Part shown: one piece after another, positions 58,860 through 64,000 of the stretch | Numbering within the stretch: the stretch's first letter is position 1 | How the letters are laid out: every line of letters begins with the position of its first letter | NCBI GenBank assembly: GCA_963930655.1 | Contig: OZ005608.1 | Location: forward strand, 9,176,001-9,240,000 | Source of the DNA: Myrica gale | Lineage: Eukaryota > Streptophyta > Magnoliopsida > Fagales > Myricaceae | Length of the DNA: 64,000 bases | Direction of reading: 5' to 3' | Translations under genes and position numbers: made by a program | The notes under the pieces: model-generated | Database searches by the model: none | Seen by the model: the letters and a program-made list of their open reading frames with translations, nothing else | Told to the model about the DNA's origin: nothing

Positions 58860-61735
58860 CTAAGGTAATTAGGGGCATTAGATAAAATTTTAAAGTCAAG
58901 CATTTTATAATAATTTATAAAAAAATATATTTTAAAAAAATTAATTTAATTAAAACTTATTTTTCTATTTTATGAGATGTAAAATTATTTATTAAATTTT
59001 TATATTCTAAATTTATTAACATATCATTTTCAATTAATAATATGATTAATCCATTCAATCTCATCTTTTTCTAATTCTTTAGTTTTCTAACTGTAAATAG
59101 TGTAATTTGATTTTTCTATTTTAACTTTGACTTCCAATACTATAAAAAGGGAGGAATTTTCAGTTATTAATCTTTCATTGGAACTCGGAGTATTATTTTG
59201 TTTAATTAATAACAAAATTATCAAGTGCTCTTTTTGATATTTAATTATTTTTTTAAAAAAATTTTGTTTATTTTTAGATTTGTATTTTCCTTTTTTAAAA
59301 CAGAATAATGAAACCTAAAATAAACACAAACATAAACTTAGAATAAGACTACAACACAAATAATGACAACCACAACAAATAAAATATAATATAAATTAAA
59401 GTAAAAGTTTAGAATAATAGCACTTAGGCGATCTTGATCAAAAGTAGTCAAAGATAAGAAATTATAAGGATAACAAAAAAACAGTGGTGGAAAAAAAGAT
59501 TTTTTCGGCATTTTTTGTACTTAACAAAAAAACAAGTATTGTCTCGCGTAATTTGTCAAATGGTTGTCCTCTTAAATATGAATGTTCAGTTGTTAATTAA
59601 GTGTATGCAACGATAAAAACATTAAATAGATGTTGTCTGCTCTAGATCCAACAACGTCAATTCATGTAATAGTAATCCCAAATTTGAGAATATATGGGTG
59701 ACGTTCGTGTTGAAGCAATTTTTAGGATTTTAAGTGTTTTGAGAATTTTTAGATAATGTTGGAGTTGTATTGATGTTTGTGTAGAAATTGATGATGTGTA
59801 AAAAAACGATGATTATGTTTAAAGTTATTGTTTGTAGATTATTTTTACTGGAATGAGTGAAAAAGATAAAATATAAAATAATATTTAAATTTATGTTTAT
59901 TTATAATATTTATTATAATTTTGATATTTTTTAATTTTGATACAAATGTAAAATATTTAAATTGATGATTTTTTTATAATATAAATATTTGAAACTTATT
60001 AAAAAAAAAGAGAAGAAGAAGACCACAAATGCGGTTAAAACAAAAATTACAAAAGAAGAAGAAGAAGACAAAATTAATGCTGTAAAAAAACTAACAAACA
60101 AAGGAAGAAAACGAAAGACGGAAGTGTACTGACAACACATGGGGAAGGGGGAGTGACAAAAGAGGAAACGAAACGAAAGAGGAAAACACATGGGGAAGGA
60201 GGACCGACGGGCTGCATGGAAAATTTTTTAGGTTGAATACTATGTTTGCCGAACATAACCGAATTGAAGATTCGAATCCTAACTTTTTTCATAAAACGGT
60301 CACCATGGTTTATGAGATTTTAGGATTTGGTTCAATTAGATATTTACTCTAGACAAATCAATGAGATTTACCTAGATTGAGGTTTGAAAATAGAATGATA
60401 ATTAAATATCAAGAAAAAGAAAAGATGGTTGAATTAACTATTTAATGAATTGCAAGAGTAGAATTTGAATATACAAAGAAATATAAAATGATAGATTAGA
60501 TCAAACTCTATTCAATGAATTGCAAGGATTAGATCTTCTAATATGGATTTAATGAATTGCACTAAGCTAACCCAAGTCTTCCAAGAGCTATAAACTCTAG
60601 AAAACTGAAAGTATATGAGTTTCCAAGCCAAAACAAGTAATCAACAATAAGTTTCCACATGAATGAAAAATTTCCTAGGCCTACTACTAATAAAAATTAA
60701 CCTAGAGCAATCATAATGCTTAATTGACCATTAAGTTCTTATTTACTGCTTGCAGCAGCTGCTTAGAGGTGCTTGTCACTACCTGCCTAAGTCACTTCCT
60801 TCTTGGCAAAATCTTCAAATTTTTGATGCTCTTCCACCTCCAACTTGCCTTAACACCTCAAGCTCTATCGTTGACACCTCAAGCTTGTTTCCTTGCCACC
60901 TCTAGCTTTCCTTTGACACCTCGAGCTTAAGAATTAAGCCAAGAACATTCTATAACTCTCTCGTAGTTTTTGGATTTCCTCCTTGGCTTCCAAAGTTAAA
61001 AATGATGTTCTACAAGTGTAGATTTCCATATTTCTCTAGGGTGTTAAGGGCTACAGTCTACCAGTGACATTTCTCTTGCACTTGATCACTAATATTTCAT
61101 CAATATTTCAATCAATTGACGGTTGTTAAATTATTTATTCATTGGTTGTTTCAACCGACTATCACATCACTTTCCATCTGATTTAGAGTTAAATCAAATG
61201 GAGGGTGGGGATTGATTATTTTTTAAACACAAGCGTAGTAAAAAAAAATTAAAACTTGAGGAGACCAATTGATTTTTGTCTATATATATGCGGCCTACTA
61301 TTATATTTTTTAACAACCTAATCTATACCCAACTTGTGTACAAAATACGTAGAGGTGAGTGAATAGGTATATTTAAAAATTATCAAATATCATTTTAAAA
61401 AACCTATCCTTTGAAAAATCAAATTAACTACACTACTTTTCAATATGCAAAGATTCAATAAAGACCAGAAAAATATATAAATACAAATTAGTACAGAACA
61501 GTAAAAGCAATTTGTAAAACATAACAATTTCAAACTCACTACAAGTAACTCAAAAGAAACTTAATCTTGCAAAAATAGAATTTTACAGATTCACAAAACC
61601 AATTAATACGCAATCAATTTAACAAATCACAAAATATCCAAATCTAACCAGCAACTTACTAACCACATATCCTTGAACGTTCTTTGTATAGAGGTCGTCA
61701 AATCTCAAGAATTCAAACTCACAACATAAAGAACA
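58860..61735. other. AT-rich intergenic DNA
   Basis: No gene recognised. GAA-rich tracts with a duplicated AACACATGGGGAAGG phrase lie near 60010-60210. A degenerate tandem of TTG.CACCTC.AGCTT units, about 22-25 bases each, lies at 60845-60930. Confidence 0.5.
60845..60930. repeat. Short degenerate tandem repeat (CACCTCAAGCT units)
   Basis: Four units of ACACCTCAAGCT / CCACCTCTAGCT / ACACCTCGAGCT spaced 22-25 bases apart. In one frame they encode repeated LTPQA, but the frame has no other support. Confidence 0.7.
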
Positions 61736-62206
61736 ATCTTGGTTAGTAAGAAAATAATAAAAATTGATTAAGAACAATAATAAAATCGTAACACTGAGAA
61801 TGTTTACGAAGAGAAAACACTATAAGAACGTCCTTAAGGAGAAAAACTATTCGTCCAGGTGCAGCTGAGGTGGTTGTGCCGATGTGGTGGGACAAGTGGC
61901 AGAGCATGTAGCAGCTGGTGGTTTGACAACCAGAGACACCCATGAAGAGGAGTTTAGCGTCAATTTGCGGCGGGTTCGTCAATGTTGGCAACACGGGAAG
62001 AGGAGTTTAGCGTCAATCTTCGTCGAAGGCTGAAGAGGAATGGGTTCCGGCGAAGGGGAGTCGAAGGCTGAAATTTGGGAGAGGATCGCGTGAAGGGGTG
62101 GGTGCGAGTTCGGATTGTAGAGTCATGTTGCCGGTTATAACTCATTAATTCGTTGGCACGATCTGAGTCATCCAAACTCTCCCACGCGATCCTCACCGTG
62201 CAATCA
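61736..62206. other. Region left of the LysM-kinase capture element
   Basis: Contains a duplicated phrase AGAGGAGTTTAGCGTCAAT (61948 and 61999). The minus-strand frames (61743-61994, 61960-62211) show no domain. This may be part of the neighbouring TIR element or another captured fragment. Confidence 0.35.
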
Positions 62207-63400
62207 CACACTCACATAATAACCGGAGCTGTATGAGTTAATGACTGAGATTAAAAGATAGATATTTGACGGTTTGAAAAAGGTCTCGTCATTTAATGAA
62301 GACCCAAATTTTATCCGGCCCGTTTTACTCTTATCGACCCGTTTTCGAAGACCCACCCATTTCAGTCTCTCCATTCTCTCTATTTCGATTCTCTCTCTGG
62401 CACAGATTTCTTCGAGGCAGCTGAGAAGCCAGTAAAGAAAAATGTTGATGAAGAATCTCAGGATTTCTTAGAAAGCATATCCGGTGTAGCTCAATCCCTC
62501 AAAATGTACAAGTTTGGGAAACTCCAACAAGCAACATATAATTTCAGTCCTACGCTCTGGATTAAAGGATTTGTTTATTGAGGTAGCATTAATGGAGATT
62601 TGGCTGCAATAAAGAAAATCGATGGAGATGTGTCAAAAGAGATAAATCTGTTGAACAAGATCAACCATTTTAATATTATATGCTTCTCTGGCATCTGTTT
62701 TAATGGCGGTCATTAGTATCTTGTCTCTTAATATGCTGTCAATGGATCCTTGAACAATTGGATCTATAACAGCTGCAATGATGGAAAATTTTTGACCTGG
62801 AAGCAGAGAATGTAGATCGTATTGGATTTGGCCACTGGGCGTAACTATCTTCATGGCTTCACTGCTCCTCCCATGTCCACAAGGATATAAAGAGCAGTAA
62901 CATTCTTCTAAACAGTGATTTTAGGGGAAAGATTGAAAACTTCGGTTTGGCTAGAGTGAGAGTCGAACTTCAGTCCGGTGATTTTAGGGGAAAGATTATC
63001 CCTTGGAACTTGCTGTTTTGCTGGTTAGACTGATTGATAGTTGCTTGAACAAAGATCCAACAGGTCAACAGGTCAACCATCATCCACGGAGGAACTTGCT
63101 ATTATGTACAGAAAGAGTTGAACGAACTACAAAGAGAGAGAGAGGCTCGAACGAAGGAGAGAGAGAGTATTTGAAAACGGGCTCAGATTTGCTGCATTGT
63201 GTGAGGGAGGGGCGTGGGTCCCGGGCCCTCAGTTCGGTGACGTCCCCTTTGAAAACAGGTTGAAGATGTAAAAACGGGTCGCTAATGGGTAAAATGAGTC
63301 GGATCCAACTTGGGTATTCATTAAATGATTTGCCCTTCTACAGCCATTTGATGTCCATCTTTTAATCTCAGTCATTAACTCACTCAAACTCATATAATAA
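62207..63400. mobile_element. TIR-flanked element carrying a LysM-kinase fragment
   Basis: The left repeat (about 62225-62345) and right repeat (about 63258-63400, inverted) share GAGTTAATGACTGAGATTAA followed by AAGAT, then TCATTTAATGAA.ACCCAA, ATCCG and CGACCCGTTTT. The arms match the foldback at 4134-4369, so they belong to one element family. Between the arms is a decayed LYK4/5-type kinase fragment. No transposase and no clear TSD are visible. The right end abuts a short direct repeat (CAATAACCCTTTGCAC, twice). Confidence 0.7.
62410..63082 (+). pseudogene. LysM receptor-like kinase (LYK4/LYK5-type) kinase fragment, broken
   Basis: The plus-strand frame reads LKMYKFGKLQQATYNFS, then [51 protein letters not shown] and NYLHGFTAPP. 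After a frameshift it continues HKDIKSSNILLNSDFRGKI and ENFGLAR, and finally ELAVLLVRLIDSCLNKDP. This is the pattern of the intronless LYK4/LYK5 chitin-receptor family, in which HKD and NFG replace HRD and DFG. At least four in-frame stops (after FVY, GGH, LVS and KQRM), the frameshift near CCCATGTCC and a deletion of the activation-loop-to-helix-F region make it a pseudogene. The LysM ectodomain and TM segment are absent. Confidence 0.85.
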
Positions 63401-63472
63401 CCCTTTGCACAATAAACGAACCCTAACGCACACAGCTTCACACAATAACCCTTTGCACCATAATCGAACCCA

Positions 63473-63516
63473 GAGATGATAGTCGAAGCAAGAAGTCGAA
63501 GGAGAAACCTCTTCAT
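63473..63516 (-). pseudogene. Truncated exon 1 of a third receptor kinase copy (C)
   Basis: The minus-strand sequence starts with the same start codon context as copy B and encodes [15 protein letters not shown], one leucine fewer than B, before the similarity stops abruptly at about 63473. There it meets repeat DNA of the LysM-kinase element. The downstream exons of this copy are not to the left. A fused 103-codon frame runs on into the repeat (63540-63229) but is unlikely to be meaningful. Confidence 0.85.
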
Positions 63517-64000
63517 TTTTCGAGGAAAAAACACTTTCACATCCGAAGGCGAAACGGTGGCGGAATTGGAGCACTACAAACGGTGAATTACGTAATATGC
63601 AGCATAGAGGAGTCTGAGGAAAGCGAGATCAGAGAGAGAGAGAGAGATGATAAGAGCTTGAAGCCTTGAACGCGGGAGGAAGCAGGGAACGAGAAACAAA
63701 GGAATTAATGAGGAATTGTTGGCTTTGCTGAGAGAGAGCGATAGAGTAAGAGAGAAGTAGACCTCGAAGCAAACGCAGGGTGAAGATCCTTGTGTAAAAA
63801 CAATAATTCAATTCGTGACAACCAACCATAGACCTCTTTTAAAAACAATGGATGATGGAACTCTAACTCATTTCTCTCTATTGCTTTCACCGTGCGTTTG
63901 CTCCGACGTCTGCTTCTCTCTCTCTCTCTCTCTCAGAAACAACTAGTGGAGGTTTTTCTTTTCTTTTATTGGGTAGCCAACTGGCACGGAAGTTTTGTCC
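63517..64000 (-). promoter_or_regulatory. Third copy of the receptor kinase 5' leader / promoter
   Basis: Nearly co-linear with 56351-56834 to the window edge, sharing the (GA)n tract, CTTGAACGCGGGAGGAAGCAG, ACCTCGAAGCAAACGCAGGG, TTTCACCGTGCGT and GGGTAGCCAACTGGCACGG. Small indels are present, for example an inserted GCGATAGAGTAAGAGA. It continues beyond the window. Confidence 0.85.

Noticed and set aside
63229..63540. 103-codon fusion frame starting with the receptor-kinase signal peptide
   Set aside because: Only the first 15 or so residues are homologous. The remainder is translated repeat DNA, so a functional secreted peptide is not supported.

Overview
The window is nuclear DNA from a flowering plant, most likely a woody eudicot; I cannot place it to species. 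The evidence is GT-AG introns, AT-rich intergenic DNA, land-plant gene families (LRR-malectin receptor kinases, a TBL acetyltransferase, a LysM-receptor kinase relic), and many short hAT-like and Mutator-like elements plus an endogenous pararetrovirus relic. I see no rRNA, tRNA, CRISPR or prokaryotic feature.

Layout. 1-2.2 kb: intergenic, with a complete non-autonomous hAT element (1130-1922, perfect 8-bp TSD) and a small MITE. 2.3-4.9 kb: the 3' four exons of a plus-strand TBL/PC-esterase gene whose first exon is not in the window. 4.9-18 kb: repeat-rich, with inverted MITEs, a GC-rich hairpin, a decayed second copy of the TBL last exon, LTR-like debris, a hAT transposase fragment, a 2.87-kb hAT-like element carrying exon pieces of eIF2-alpha and an RHIP1-like gene (12663-15529), a foldback element with a GC-rich core, and a Mutator-like MITE with a 9-bp TSD.

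18.1-33.4 kb and 40.8-56.4 kb hold two tandem minus-strand genes for LRR-VIII-2-type receptor kinases (signal peptide, about 11 LRRs, malectin domain, TM segment, RD kinase). I traced 24 exons in each and both join in frame, predicting 975 and 1005 residues. The downstream copy (A) ends early at a CAG-to-TAG change that removes a 41-residue tail present in copy B. Comparing introns dates several insertions to after the duplication. Between them (34-40.7 kb) lie AT-rich DNA, a rearranged endogenous pararetrovirus relic and a duplicated stub of the B last exon and 3' flank.

56.4-64 kb: the B promoter region, an 880-bp LINE-like retroposon, AT-rich DNA, a TIR-flanked segment containing a decayed LYK4/LYK5-type LysM-receptor kinase fragment, and at the right edge a third copy of the receptor-kinase promoter and start of exon 1. 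That third copy shows that the receptor-kinase cluster once had, or still has beyond the edge, more members.

How it fits together: the intact genes point to cell-surface signalling (two malectin-LRR kinases) and wall polysaccharide O-acetylation (TBL), but they share no operon-like logic. The dominant theme is tandem gene duplication followed by transposon insertion and gene-fragment capture. I found no convincing new molecular system. The strongest candidates for follow-up are the two gene-capturing elements.
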